NCBI GenBank assembly: GCA_023512255.1
Contig: JAILZY010000007.1
Span: 11,226 to 75,225 of the forward strand
Source of the DNA: a bacterium
GTDB taxonomy: Bacteria > SZUA-182 > DTGQ01
Direction of reading: 5' to 3'
DNA length: 64,000 nt
The translations under genes and the position numbers were made by a program. Every line of letters starts with the position of its first letter. Within the stretch, counting starts at the first letter, position 1. This document shows positions 55,623 to 64,000 of the stretch, one piece after another. A model generated the notes under the pieces. The model worked only from the letters and a program-made list of their open reading frames with translations, was not told the origin of the DNA and did not search any database.

Positions 55623-56235
55623 ATGGTTTTTATTCAAATCTGTGTGCTGGCTTGTTATTCTTATTCCTATTTTGGTTGGGTATCAGCGGAGGCATTATGG
55701 TCGGTGGCAAAGAAGCTTTGTCGATCGATCCAGAGGTTGGCTGCCAAGGAGAAAGAAAGCTATACGGAGAAGATGAAGGAGCTGTATCGTGAGTTGATTG
55801 ACCATGCTCTCAGGCTCGCCAGCCGCTGTGAAGAGACCATAAATGAGGCGAAAAAGCAACTGAAGACAAAGGGCTTGAAGGCGGATTCTGTGCGGATCAG
55901 GTCCCTGATCAGTGAGCTGGAGCAGTGCCTTGCCCTCACTCGCGAAGCATGTCAGGCTGAGCTGATTGCCGCGCTCTTTGATCTGGAGCCTTGCCCTCAC
56001 TCGCGAAGCATGTCATCTTGCTGAGCGCCGAGCGATACTTGAGGAGCACATCCCCAACGATGAGAAGATCTTTAGTCTGTTTGAGCCCCATACCGAGTTG
56101 ATCGATCGAGGCAAGACCCCTTATCTCATTGAGTTTGGTCATCCGATTCTGATCATTCAGGACCGGATAGGATTTATCCTCAAAGCCCAGATTATGGATC
56201 ATACCACTGAGAGACATAACCCTAATAAGAGCTAA
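55623..56235 (+). pseudogene. Decayed ISNCY-like transposase broken by a 61-bp duplication
   Basis: Two frames join: one encodes KMKELYRELIDHALRLASRC and LEQCLALTREAC, the other (from 55988) LALTREACHLAERRAILEEH then NDEKIFSLFEPHTELIDRGK and LIEFGHPILIIQDRIGF. The latter matches the catalytic core of ISNCY/IS1202-type transposases (K-x-F-S-x-F-E-P-H-T). GCCTTGCCCTCACTCGCGAA occurs at 55927 and 55988, so a 61-bp tandem duplication shifted the frame. The 3' part is replaced by a family-2 repeat at 56203. No complete ends remain. Confidence 0.7.
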
Positions 56236-56294
56236 GCCCCTTCGATGGTTTATGGTTGTTCTGATATAGGGTTTATGGTGTCTGATTAAGAGCG
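56203..56294 (-). mobile_element. Short inverted-repeat element, family 2, copy 3 (truncated)
   Basis: Reverse orientation. It matches copies 1 and 2 from ACCACTGAGAGACATAACCC to TCTGATTAAGAGCG. The ~15 bp at the transposase side (TTTATTAGCT and the GCTCTT end) are missing, so the element abuts the transposase remnant directly. Confidence 0.75.
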
Positions 56295-56447
56295 AAAAAA
56301 ATAGATCCTGAGGGAAAGTCTCCTTAAGAGACTTTCCCTCAACGATCGTGGTGTAAAACACCCCTTGGGTGAAGGGAATAAGGGATGAAGTGATGAGGTC
56401 AACAGCAGTGATGGTATTCCTACATTAATTTTCTATCTCCTGTGAGT

Positions 56448-57059
56448 TTAGAATAAAAGCGCAGTAGCGGTCAGAAGCGAGCTCAAAGTTGGCACAGGAG
56501 CTACTGTTGAAGTGGAGAATGTAGGATAGGTGGTTATATATTCCCAATTAGCAGCCGGAACTTCCTGCAAGATCCACCAGGCTGGTGTAGGCGGCAAGAT
56601 AGCATAGGTAGATGGCAAGGTAATGGTTATCGGAAGCCTAGTGATTGAATTTATGAGGATATCCGGCGGCCAGAGGTCAATTCCGGTAAAAGGGTCATAG
56701 TAAGCCATACCCAGCGGAGTATTATATAGCAGCCAGGGATGGCCGAGAGCAAAATGCCAGGTCAGACCAGGTTGAACCGGCAGAACGGTTGATCGAGTAA
56801 GGCTTGTAACCAGCGGCGTAGGCAGGCCAGTGTCAGGGTTAATAGGAGAGAGTGCCGGTGACCACAGAGGCCAAAGAGTGTTATAGGGTGGCAGGGCAAC
56901 CCAGTTTTGGACAGGAGTGGTTGTGGTGATCGTCGGTGCTGTAGTGGTAATGATCGCGGCTGAAGCGGCTTTCAGCCCGATGGTCAGACAAAAAATAAAT
57001 CCAATTAGCATAATAATCATAAATGATAAATAAATGTGTTCCTTGGTATTCATTTTCAT
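56448..57059 (-). CDS. Secreted Thr/Pro-rich protein, unknown
   Basis: 203 aa. A signal peptide (SFMIIMLIGFIFCLTIGLKA, cleavage near AASAA) leads to a mature part with a Thr-run (IITTTAPTITTTTPVQNW) and repeated Pro, Leu and Trp residues: LPPYNTLWPLWSPALSPINP, HPWLLYNTPLGMAYYDPFTG. The last 20 residues are hydrophobic (TLSSLLTATALLF), which may serve as a C-terminal anchor. GAAGGAGAAAAAG precedes the ATG. It resembles the protein at 54103 in style but not in sequence. No family is recognised. Both flank the transposase remnant. Confidence 0.65.
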   Translation of the reverse strand: MKMNTKEHIYLSFMIIMLIGFIFCLTIGLKAASAAIITTTAPTITTTTPVQNWVALPPYNTLWPLWSPALSPINPDTGLPTPLVTSLTRSTVLPVQPGLTWHFALGHPWLLYNTPLGMAYYDPFTGIDLWPPDILINSITRLPITITLPSTYAILPPTPAWWILQEVPAANWEYITTYPTFSTSTVAPVPTLSSLLTATALLF

Positions 57060-57984
57060 CTTTTTCTCCTTCTCGTTAACCTTAAAGTTAAATTCATTAA
57101 GTTAAGTTCATTGCCCTTAAAACTCGAAAAACTGGATAGACTTTGTAGATAATCTTTGTAGCATAGATAAATTTTAAAATTAGTTTTGCCTAAAACCTAC
57201 ACAGTCGATAAGGGTATAAAAGTGTATGTAAGGGTGTATGTAATGTAATAGATAAATAATAAGTTAAATAATATTTAATGATAAAATAAATAAAAATAAA
57301 GGTATAAATTGTAAGTTGTGGAGAAATGGAGAATTCTAATGCTCAGCTTAGTATGCTCAGCTTAGGTAAACAATTAAGGTATGGACAAGAATGCTCATGG
57401 AGAACGTAATAACCATCTACCGTAATAATAATCTATAATACCCTAAATAATAACCATCTATAGACCAACAACTCAAATGACAAAAGAAGACATCCATACT
57501 CCACTATTTATAAAACTGTATTAGAACTACAAAACTGTATCAGAAAACTAGATTAGTCATGACTTTTTGAATATATAAGAAAGCAATTATCATGCCAAGC
57601 GGCAAAATCAAAGAACAGGATTTTATTAATTTTTTATTATTTTTCAAATGGTTAATTAGGCAAGCCCTTATATTTCCTGAAAAATTTTTCCCCTAAGCTC
57701 AGGACAATTTATAAATAAAAGCTAGTCCATAGATTAACAAATTACTAATTTTCTCAATTTAGAGACTGATACATGAGCCAATAATGTTTCTTCTTGAGAC
57801 AAAGTAAAAAAATGAACTTATAAGATAGCCATAACACCGTGAAAAGTAATTTTTACAGTATGAAAGACATTTTTTTAAATCCGTAGCTGACTGCTTAGGA
57901 GCTATTCTTATTATCTCAATTTGAGACAAAATGGAAATCTCCCCACAATCCATCTCTGGGCTGCCCTTGCGGTAGGCTACCCAA
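57060..57984. other. Long AT-rich spacer
   Basis: About 925 bp with no supported gene. It is full of short stuttered duplications, e.g. AAGTTAAATTCATT/AAGTTAAGTTCATT near 57080, ATGCTCAGCTTAG twice at 57340-57365, and AAAACTGTAT twice at 57513-57540. Confidence 0.55.
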
Positions 57985-59100
57985 TCACTTGAGCGAGCCG
58001 TGAAACAAAATCTTGGCCTTTCGGAAGTAATAAAGTATTCGCGATCGGAGTTTTCGATTATAGAGCCGGAACACAGTTACCGGCCGGTTTATTGCCCCCC
58101 AGCGATATTTATACTCCTCCTCCCCTCGAAGGAAATCATATTCCAGAAACCCATCTTCAATAGCCTCCCTAATGGTTTGAGCAAACAGCAGCGTGCCAGG
58201 GTGCAAGAAAGCATATTCAGGCAGAAACCCTGCCTGATAGTACCAAACCTTTTTCCCATAGCGGAAATTCAAAATTATGGCTATAATTTGTTGCTCATTC
58301 TGAATGAGCGAGCAGGAAAGCCAGCCTCTCGATTTAAGTTGTTCTGAAACATCCAGCAAAAATCGGTGAAAGGAAGAAATCCGCAAGGTAGAATCGATCC
58401 CCTTATGCTCCATACGCAGGCTGTTGAGCGTACACAAGGTGTTGATCAGCACAGGAGTTGGAAAAAGATGGTGAGCATTGGACAGATATTTCATTTTGGT
58501 CTGCTGGTCAAATTTTCGCAGCAGAGCCCGCACCTGTTGTCGAAAGTTTCGGCTAAGGCTGGCTAGAAACTGGTTCCAGTCAGAAGGAAGTTTAATATAC
58601 GGACACCTGAAGGTCTCCTCCAATTCAGCCGAATAGAGCCGATTCAGTAAGCGATACAGCCAGTATAGATCTGAGTTTCCCCAGGAGAGGGGGGATAGAA
58701 TCATTCGGTCCCAAAGAGATGAGTGCTCTTTGAGAAATTCTCCTAACCGATGGTACACCTCGGCATCGTATCCTGGGGCAATGATCAGGTCCAAAAATTC
58801 GGAGCAGGCTGGACCATCGCTGCCAAGGAATCTCAAGGTTTTGATCCGTATACCTCCCTTGACCTCTTCCTCAAGAAACAAAGGAGCAATACCGATCAAT
58901 TTTTCCCTTTCCCGAAACAGGATCAAAAACAGCTTTCTGTTTTGCTGATAGTGGATCCACCAGGTGAAAAGCCACTCCCAGGTTAAAAAAATACTGGAAC
59001 TTACTCTTTTTTCTAGGATAGCATCCCACCAAGGCTGCAAATCCTGAAAGGCCCGCTCGGTTTGGACAAGCTCAACAGAGGTCGTCATTCTCTTTCTCAA
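57985..59100 (-). CDS. GNAT-family acyltransferase (CelD/BcsL or FemAB-like)
   Basis: 371 aa starting at TTG 59100 with AAGGAGAGATA ahead of it; an ATG lies at 59088. Segments SSIFLTWEWLFTWWIHYQQN and LRFLGSDGPACSEFLDLIIA at the start, the middle LSRNFRQQVRALLRKF, and YYQAGFLPEYAFLHPGTLLF then EYDFLRGEEEYKYRW at the end are hallmarks of the Acetyltransf_6 (PF13480) family. Members act in exopolysaccharide or cell-wall precursor acylation. The substrate here is unknown. The gene is alone, flanked by long spacers. Confidence 0.85.
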   Translation of the reverse strand: MRKRMTTSVELVQTERAFQDLQPWWDAILEKRVSSSIFLTWEWLFTWWIHYQQNRKLFLILFREREKLIGIAPLFLEEEVKGGIRIKTLRFLGSDGPACSEFLDLIIAPGYDAEVYHRLGEFLKEHSSLWDRMILSPLSWGNSDLYWLYRLLNRLYSAELEETFRCPYIKLPSDWNQFLASLSRNFRQQVRALLRKFDQQTKMKYLSNAHHLFPTPVLINTLCTLNSLRMEHKGIDSTLRISSFHRFLLDVSEQLKSRGWLSCSLIQNEQQIIAIILNFRYGKKVWYYQAGFLPEYAFLHPGTLLFAQTIREAIEDGFLEYDFLRGEEEYKYRWGAINRPVTVFRLYNRKLRSRILYYFRKAKILFHGSLK

Positions 59101-59170
59101 TATCTCTCCTTATCCTGCCTGTCTATCTTCCTGCTTGATGTCTGTTTCCTTTCATCAGCCTGTGGCGCCG

Positions 59171-59213
59171 AGATGAAAGTTAGCAGAAACCAAGATGAAA
59201 GTTAGCAGAAACT
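59171..59213 (+). repeat. Tandem 22-bp duplication upstream of the acyltransferase
   Basis: GATGAAAGTTAGCAGAAAC occurs at 59172-59190 and 59194-59212. It is one of many short stuttered duplications in spacers of this window. Confidence 0.9.
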
Positions 59214-59411
59214 ATAGGGTTGTCTTGTCTTTCTATCGACCGATTCTCACCTTATCTCTTACCCTGGCCTAAAACAAAAGCAATGGCTTTGGTTAGCCAT
59301 GTGAGATCATGGCCGCAATGGCGCTAAGAATCTACTCTTTGGAGAGTTAGCCGATGATGGGAGAACCAAGAGAGAGGATTTGCCAACTATGGATTTAATA
59401 TCGCACCGGAT

Positions 59412-59550
59412 TAATTATTAGTGGTTGTTTTAATTATTAGTGGTTGTTTCGCTAATAAAGTGCCTAATTTTGGCAGACACAAGGGCAGCCCCTACCATTG
59501 ATTGGGTAATTAGATATGCACTCGTATAGTGTTTCAAGTTTGGTTTTTCC
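59412..59550 (+). repeat. 19-bp tandem duplication and family-3 dispersed repeat, copy 2
   Basis: TAATTATTAGTGGTTGTTT occurs twice (59412-59430 and 59431-59449). It runs into GTTTCGCTAATAAAGTGCCT, related to the sequence at 53105. TTGATTGGGTAATTAGAT near 59498 also matches ATTTATTGGGTAAATTGGAT near 53267. Confidence 0.55.
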
Positions 59551-59687
59551 AGGTATGATTTTTGATTAGCTATTTTGGCGAAAATTTATAGTTTATTTCG
59601 ATATTGTGTTCAGTTTACCATAAAAATATGTTTATTGACGTGATCATCAATATTCATGCCAATCAAAACCTAACTTGAACGAGTATA
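59520..59687. repeat. Imperfect inverted-repeat pair bounding ~165 bp
   Basis: The left arm ACTCGTATAGTGTTTCAAGT...GGTTTT (59520-59547) and right arm AAAACCTAACTTGAACGAGT (59665-59684) are complementary apart from an 8-nt insertion in the left arm. The region between is AT-rich. It could be a small decayed mobile element. Confidence 0.4.
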
Positions 59688-59743
59688 CTTAGATAACTTA
59701 GCAAGAGAAGCAACTTAGAGAAGCAAATTAGCGATAGACTCAA

Positions 59744-60532
59744 TTAGACATCAATCATTGCCCCGACCTGGTGCTGGCTGGCGATACTCAGGGCTACATT
59801 CAGGTTCTTCAGATCGCCTCTCTCCTGCAAGGCCTGGGCGGCTGTCTGATAGGCCAGGGCGACATGATTATTCTTTTCACTCAGGTGGGCGAGGATGACG
59901 GTTTTCAGCTCTTCGTGGAGCACATCTCGAAGGAGAGACTGTGAACTCTCATTGGATAAGTGCCCAAATCCCCCCCTGATTCTTTGCTTGAGCCACCAGG
60001 GATATGGACCGCTAAGGAGCATTTCAGGATCATGGTTTGATTCCAGAATCAGGGCGTGGCAGGCTCTGAGCATTTGGCGGACAAGGGTTGTCGGCCTGCC
60101 AAGATCAGTGGCAATACCTAATTTGCGGTTTTTCATATACAGACAGAAACTTACCGGATCAGCCGCATCGTGCGGTACGGAGAAAGGTTCAATCAGGAGG
60201 TCGTGAAGCTGAAAGCCGCGATCGGGGTCAAAAATTTCCAATCTAGGCACTTTGCCTAGCTGAATCTTGGCTGCCTCAAAGGTTGCCGTATTCAAATAGA
60301 GGGGAAGTTTATACCGGCGGGCTAAAACCCCGGCCGAGCGAAGGTGGTCGATATGCTCGTGAGAAATCAGAATAGCGCACAGCTCATCGGGACGTGTAGC
60401 TACCATTGCCAGCCGACTGACAATCTCGCCCGTGCTCAAACCAGCATCGATCAAGATTTTGGCCTCCTTCGAGCACACCAGAATCGAGTTGCCAGCGCTG
60501 CCACTTCCTAACACACAGACCCGAAAGCTCAT
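59744..60532 (-). CDS. MBL-fold metallohydrolase (WalJ/YycJ-like)
   Basis: 262 aa. The metal motif ISHEHIDHLRSAG (H-x-E/H-x-D-H) follows the start SFRVCVLGSGSAGNSILVCS, typical of the YycJ group. Later ligands are SVPHDAADP (His) and IATDLGRPT (Asp), plus LESNHDPEMLLSG and a final AHLSEKNNH. Family members act in cell-wall or DNA/RNA metabolism; the exact activity is unknown. A plausible ribosome site, GAGAGGGG, precedes the ATG. It reads leftward and lies 242 bp downstream of dut. Confidence 0.85.
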   Translation of the reverse strand: MSFRVCVLGSGSAGNSILVCSKEAKILIDAGLSTGEIVSRLAMVATRPDELCAILISHEHIDHLRSAGVLARRYKLPLYLNTATFEAAKIQLGKVPRLEIFDPDRGFQLHDLLIEPFSVPHDAADPVSFCLYMKNRKLGIATDLGRPTTLVRQMLRACHALILESNHDPEMLLSGPYPWWLKQRIRGGFGHLSNESSQSLLRDVLHEELKTVILAHLSEKNNHVALAYQTAAQALQERGDLKNLNVALSIASQHQVGAMIDV

Positions 60533-60689
60533 TCCCCTCTCTTTCCTTAAAGATAAATAATAGAAAAATATAATAATATCTTGAAATATAACTTTAAAGT
60601 AAATAAAAAGGATGAAACATAAAATAAAGTGTAATCGCTGGAACAGTAAAGAGGGAATGCCGCTGACTAAAAGCGGTACAATATCCCCT

Positions 60690-60789
60690 ACCTGATGACG
60701 AAGCTTATATCCCGCTATCTAAACACTTGCCACTAAACTTGCAACCAGCAAGTAGCCGTACCTGATGACGAAGCCTACACCCCACTATG
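60690..60789 (-). repeat. Repeat of the dut gene end
   Basis: ACCTGATGACGAAGC and the next 15 bp occur at 60690-60719 and 60760-60789. The second copy spans the dut stop (TAG, 60775-60777), and the first carries the equivalent TAA 70 bp further on. Confidence 0.85.
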
Positions 60790-61257
60790 TCCAAATCCGC
60801 CATCTGATCTTTGCGTTGGCGGCAAATCTTCAACTACTTTGAAACAGCCTGCATAAACCCGATGAATGACCATCTGGGCAATGCGGTCTCCCCGCTTGAT
60901 CAGGAAAGGCTCTTTGCCGTGATTAACTACAATGATTTTGACTTCGCCCCGATAATCCGCGTCTATGGTCCCTGGAGTGTTCATCAGGCTGATGCCATAG
61001 CGCAGAGCCAAGCCGCTGCGTGGCCTGATCTGAGCTTCGTATCCAGCAGGAATGGCTATGGAGAATCCGGTCGGGATAGCCGCCCAGTCTCCAGGTAAAA
61101 TAACTACCGGCTCACTGACCGCAGCCACCACATCCATCCCAGCAGCTAGCTCGCTCATGTAGGCAGGCAGAGGGAGATCCTCACAGCCTGCCATTTTTTT
61201 GATCTTGATTTCTACTCTATTGTCGAGGGGAGCTTCTTGAGTCGATATTTGGGTCAT
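60775..61257 (-). CDS. dut: dUTP pyrophosphatase (trimeric)
   Basis: 160 aa. Motifs in order: AAGMDVVA (usually GAD-L), IRPRSGLALRYG, NTPGTIDADYRGEVKIIVVN (catalytic Asp and Tyr), GDRIAQMVIH and the C-terminal RSDGGFGHSG. It hydrolyses dUTP to dUMP and pyrophosphate to keep uracil out of DNA. The substitution D to M in motif 1 is a minor variation in the DVV sequence. Its ATG overlaps the pnp stop as ATGA (61254-61257), so it is translationally coupled to pnp, an unusual arrangement that ties it to the rpsO-pnp unit. Confidence 0.93.
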   Translation of the reverse strand: MTQISTQEAPLDNRVEIKIKKMAGCEDLPLPAYMSELAAGMDVVAAVSEPVVILPGDWAAIPTGFSIAIPAGYEAQIRPRSGLALRYGISLMNTPGTIDADYRGEVKIIVVNHGKEPFLIKRGDRIAQMVIHRVYAGCFKVVEDLPPTQRSDGGFGHSGV

Positions 61258-63380
61258 CGCCGTACCCCGTAGGTTCGCTCTTCTTTCTCTCTGCGCTCTT
61301 CGGGTTTTTCTAATAGGGCCTTGTGGCTCAGCTTGACTTTGCCCTGCTTGTCAATCTCGATAACCTTAACCTCGATTTCATCTCCTTCCTTCAGGGCATC
61401 CTCAACTCTTCTGAGCCGATGCTGAGAAATCTGAGAGATATGCAAAAGACCGTCCGTGCCCGGAATAATTTCCACAAAGGCGCCGAACTCAACGATCCGC
61501 TTGACCTTTCCCGTATAAATTTTGCCGACTTCGGGCTCCTCTACCAGGTTCTGGATAAGCTGAATGGCTTTTTTGGCCGAGGCCTCATCACTTGAGGCGA
61601 TAATGACCTTACCATCATCTTCGATATCAATCTTGACGCCAGTCTGATCAATAATGCCGCGAATTGTTTTACCACCAGGACCAATCACTGTTCCAACTTT
61701 GTCACTTTTGATCTGAATCGAAAAAATTCTAGGCGCATAGGAGGAGATATTCTCCCGTGGAGAAGAAATAGCTTGAACCATCAGATCGAGAATGTGCATC
61801 CGCCCTTCTTTGGCTTGGGCTAGGGCCCTATCCAGAATCTCTTCACTGATGCCTTTGATCTTGACATCCATCTGGAAGGCGGTTATTCCCTTTCTGGTTC
61901 CAGCCACCTTGAAATCCATATCTCCATTATGGTCTTCCAGGCCGATGATATCGCTCAGGATAGCCACCTTATCTCCTTCTTTAACCAGCCCCATGGCAAT
62001 TCCGGCTACCGGAGCCTTGATAGGTACACCGGCATCCATCAGCGCAAGCGTTCCGCCGCAGACCGAGGCCATAGAAGAAGAGCCGTTCGACTCCAAAATG
62101 TCTGAGACGATACGGATGGTATAGGGGAATTCCTCAGGAGTTGGTAGAACAGCTTTCAATGCCCGCTCTGCCAGTAATCCATGACCTATCTCACGGCGGC
62201 CAGGAGAGCGCAGCACACCAACTTCTCCAACGCTAAAAGGAGGAAAATTGTAATGAAGCATGAATGACTTTGAGGATTCTCCCTCCAGCTCATCCATGCG
62301 CTGCTCATCTTCAGTAGTTCCCAAGGTTACAATAGCCAGGGATTGAGTTTCTCCCCGGGTAAAGAGGGCCGATCCATGAGTGCGGGGAAGCACGGAAACC
62401 CGACAGTCAATCGGACGGATTTCATCTAGCTTCCGACCATCAGCTCTGATCCCTTCCTCAAGGATTAATCGGCGAAGCTCTTCCTTTTCCAGAGATTCCA
62501 GAATAGCATTGATCTGTTTTTCACGATTTTCATCCTCCTGGCCAAAAGTGCTTATGGCCTCATCGTGGATCTGATTTAATCCACGCTGCCGATCCATTTT
62601 CCCTGGAATAAGAATAGCTTTTTTAATTTTTTCTTGAAAAGCCCCCCTGATTTGGCTTGCAAGTTCCTCATCGAGGATTTCTGGTGGAACTTCTATCTTT
62701 TGTTTTGGCACCTGCCTCTGCAATTCCTCCTGCAGATCAATTAGTGGGAGCATGGATCGATGAGCAAAGGAGATCGCCTCTTTCATAGTCTCTTCTGAAA
62801 TCTCGCTTGCCTGTCCTTCCACCATCACTACGGCATCCCGCGTTCCAGCGACCACAAGATTCAATCGGCTTTTGTCAAGTTCCTTGTTAGTCGGATTAAT
62901 AACTAGCTCATCATTAATCAGACCAATTCGTACTGCCGCCACCGGCTGCATGAAAGGAATATCCGAGATTATCAGGCTGGCCGAAGCTCCAATAATTGAT
63001 AAAATATCGGGATCGTTTTCAAGGTCCGCTGATAAGACCATAGCGATAATCTGCACTTCATTTCGAAATCCCGATGGGAATAGCGGCCGAAGTGGCCGAT
63101 CAATCAGACGGGAGGTTAAAACTTCCTTTTCTGTGGGCCGGCCCTCCCGCTTATAAAACCCGCCCGGAATTCTTCCTGCTGCATAAGACTTTTCCAGGTA
63201 ATTAACCGTCAGAGGGAAAAAATCTACTCCCTCACGCGGCTTGGCTTCGCAGACTGCGGTAACGAGAACCACTGTCTCTCCATATTGAACAGTAACGGCC
63301 CCATTCGCCTGCTTGGCCATTAGTCCTGTTGAAATAGTAAAAGTCCTTTTTGCAAACTCAAGTTGTAAAGATTTAATCAT
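61254..63380 (-). CDS. pnp: Polyribonucleotide nucleotidyltransferase (PNPase)
   Basis: 708 aa from the ATG at 63380 (GGAGG lies eleven bases upstream); an ATG at 63398 overlaps that site and is less likely. Two RNase PH domains: the first with AAGRIPGGFYKREGRP, the second with PRTHGSALFTRGETQSLAIV and LLHYNFPPFSVGEVG-like MLHYNFPPFSVGEVG. KH domain SDKVGTVIGPGGKTIRGI and S1 domain GAFVEIIPGTDGLLHISQIS follow. It degrades RNA from the 3' end using phosphate. It is downstream of rpsO and overlaps dut. Confidence 0.97.
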   Translation of the reverse strand: MIKSLQLEFAKRTFTISTGLMAKQANGAVTVQYGETVVLVTAVCEAKPREGVDFFPLTVNYLEKSYAAGRIPGGFYKREGRPTEKEVLTSRLIDRPLRPLFPSGFRNEVQIIAMVLSADLENDPDILSIIGASASLIISDIPFMQPVAAVRIGLINDELVINPTNKELDKSRLNLVVAGTRDAVVMVEGQASEISEETMKEAISFAHRSMLPLIDLQEELQRQVPKQKIEVPPEILDEELASQIRGAFQEKIKKAILIPGKMDRQRGLNQIHDEAISTFGQEDENREKQINAILESLEKEELRRLILEEGIRADGRKLDEIRPIDCRVSVLPRTHGSALFTRGETQSLAIVTLGTTEDEQRMDELEGESSKSFMLHYNFPPFSVGEVGVLRSPGRREIGHGLLAERALKAVLPTPEEFPYTIRIVSDILESNGSSSMASVCGGTLALMDAGVPIKAPVAGIAMGLVKEGDKVAILSDIIGLEDHNGDMDFKVAGTRKGITAFQMDVKIKGISEEILDRALAQAKEGRMHILDLMVQAISSPRENISSYAPRIFSIQIKSDKVGTVIGPGGKTIRGIIDQTGVKIDIEDDGKVIIASSDEASAKKAIQLIQNLVEEPEVGKIYTGKVKRIVEFGAFVEIIPGTDGLLHISQISQHRLRRVEDALKEGDEIEVKVIEIDKQGKVKLSHKALLEKPEERREKEERTYGVRR

Positions 63381-63506
63381 GATAAGGTAAGCCTCCAACT
63401 TTCCGCAATCTTCTAATCCGCTTGGCTCTCATGGACAGTGAGTCTCTTAGAGGGAGATTTAGGGAGAAGATTTCTATTATAAAAATCACGTAATTCGCAA
63501 AATCGT

Positions 63507-63776
63507 CTATTTTCTGATGCCGAGCCGGCTAATAAGTTCTCGATAGCGATCCTCATCGCTGCTTTTTAGGTAATTCAGTAACCTTCTCCTCTGTCCAACC
63601 ATTTTGAGCAATCCCCGCCGAGAGTGGTGATCTCCCTTGTGGATTTTAAAATGTTCCGTCAGATAACTGATTCTCTCGCTCAAGATAGCAATCTGCACCT
63701 CTGGAGAACCCGTATCTTTCTCATGTTTTCGAAACGAACTGATAATTTCTTGCTTTTTCTCTTTAGTAAGTGGCAT
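63507..63776 (-). CDS. rpsO: 30S ribosomal protein S15
   Basis: 89 aa from the ATG at 63776, matching the usual length; a GTG at 63782 is in frame, but GGGAGG precedes the ATG by six bases. [20 protein letters not shown] and [20 protein letters not shown] are the family signatures; [20 protein letters not shown] ends the protein. It binds 16S rRNA early in 30S assembly. It heads the rpsO-pnp-dut unit, an arrangement common in bacteria for the first two. Confidence 0.97.
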   Translation of the reverse strand: MPLTKEKKQEIISSFRKHEKDTGSPEVQIAILSERISYLTEHFKIHKGDHHSRRGLLKMVGQRRRLLNYLKSSDEDRYRELISRLGIRK

Positions 63777-63878
63777 GTTCACCCTCCCGCGCCTTTTATA
63801 ATGAGCAGTCAGAGATTTGATTGAATTATGATGAATAAACGATTTTTGTCTAGCTTGCTATACTAAATACAAAGCTAT

Positions 63879-63907
63879 ATGTTAGCACAAGAAAAAGCTA
63901 TTGTAAA
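63879..63907 (-). promoter_or_regulatory. Probable sigma-70 promoter of rpsO
   Basis: Read leftward: -35 TTTACA (63907-63902, 5 of 6 to TTGACA), a 17-bp spacer and -10 TAACAT (63884-63879, 4 of 6 to TATAAT). Transcription would start near 63872, about 95 bp before the rpsO ATG. No competing site was clearly better. Confidence 0.5.
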
Positions 63908-64000
63908 GGATACTGTTTCATCCACAGATGTTCCCCATGTTGAAAAAATAATGTTGAAAATATAAAGGGGAGGAGAGAAAATAAAGAGAGAAGAAAGTTA

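Noticed and set aside
57759-57953. 64-aa leftward open frame
   Set aside because: Composition is random-like, there is no ribosome site, and the surrounding DNA is AT-rich non-coding.

Overview
The window is an intermediate-GC bacterial chromosome segment. The organism is probably a diderm (Gram-negative) bacterium with anaerobe-type bioenergetics. Pointers to this are an outer-membrane beta-barrel protein, an RseC/MucC-family protein, a large multi-subunit Mrp/Mbh-type cation antiporter locus, a pyrophosphate-type phosphofructokinase, molybdenum-cofactor genes and sigma-54-dependent control. The phylum cannot be settled from sequence alone.

Layout. (1) 1-13.4 kb: an Mrp/Mbh-like antiporter locus (G, MbhD-like, MbhE-like, B and C subunits, then four separate NuoL/M/N-like antiporter subunits). 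A response regulator with a GGDEF-like domain and a hybrid histidine kinase sit in the middle of it. (2) 13.4-25.7 kb: a membrane-anchored ABC-type binding protein, an 889-aa coiled-coil protein, a zinc-finger polysaccharide deacetylase, RseC, phosphofructokinase, an outer-membrane barrel, an STN/TPR protein and a degenerate REC-GGDEF regulator. (3) 25.8-35.6 kb: a 1152-aa membrane sensor/sigma-54 activator, tRNA-Ala(CGC), an FAD reductase, a radical SAM protein, a phosphatase and a thioredoxin-reductase-like protein. (4) 35.9-42.9 kb: a complete F-type ATP synthase operon (a-c-b-delta-alpha-gamma-beta-epsilon) with proton-type c-subunit residues. (5) 43.0-49.5 kb: an accessory island with a short inverted-repeat element, a phage-type primase remnant, a frameshifted ribbon-helix-helix antitoxin, a type III restriction-modification system whose mod gene is interrupted by a truncated IS982-like element, and a UPF0182-like gene end. 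(6) 49.5-53.1 kb: moaA, mobB-mobA fusion and moeA. (7) 53.1-59.7 kb: long intergenic stretches, two secreted Pro/Thr-rich proteins, a decayed transposase and a GNAT-like protein. (8) 59.7-64 kb: a leftward WalJ-like MBL hydrolase, and the rpsO-pnp-dut group.

How the genes fit together. The antiporter locus and the proton-type ATP synthase would share or interconvert sodium and proton gradients. The embedded two-component system is the natural candidate to tune the antiporter. The radical SAM, FAD reductase and molybdopterin genes fit a low-potential redox metabolism.

The most unusual signals lie outside genes. One is a family of five ~106-bp hairpin elements with terminal inverted repeats and short target-site duplications. 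A second ~91-118-bp element family makes 8-bp duplications. The third is a pervasive pattern of short imperfect duplications that often copy the stop-codon region of a gene into the spacer behind it. These three patterns were read directly from the sequence. No database search was possible, so family names rest on motif recognition.
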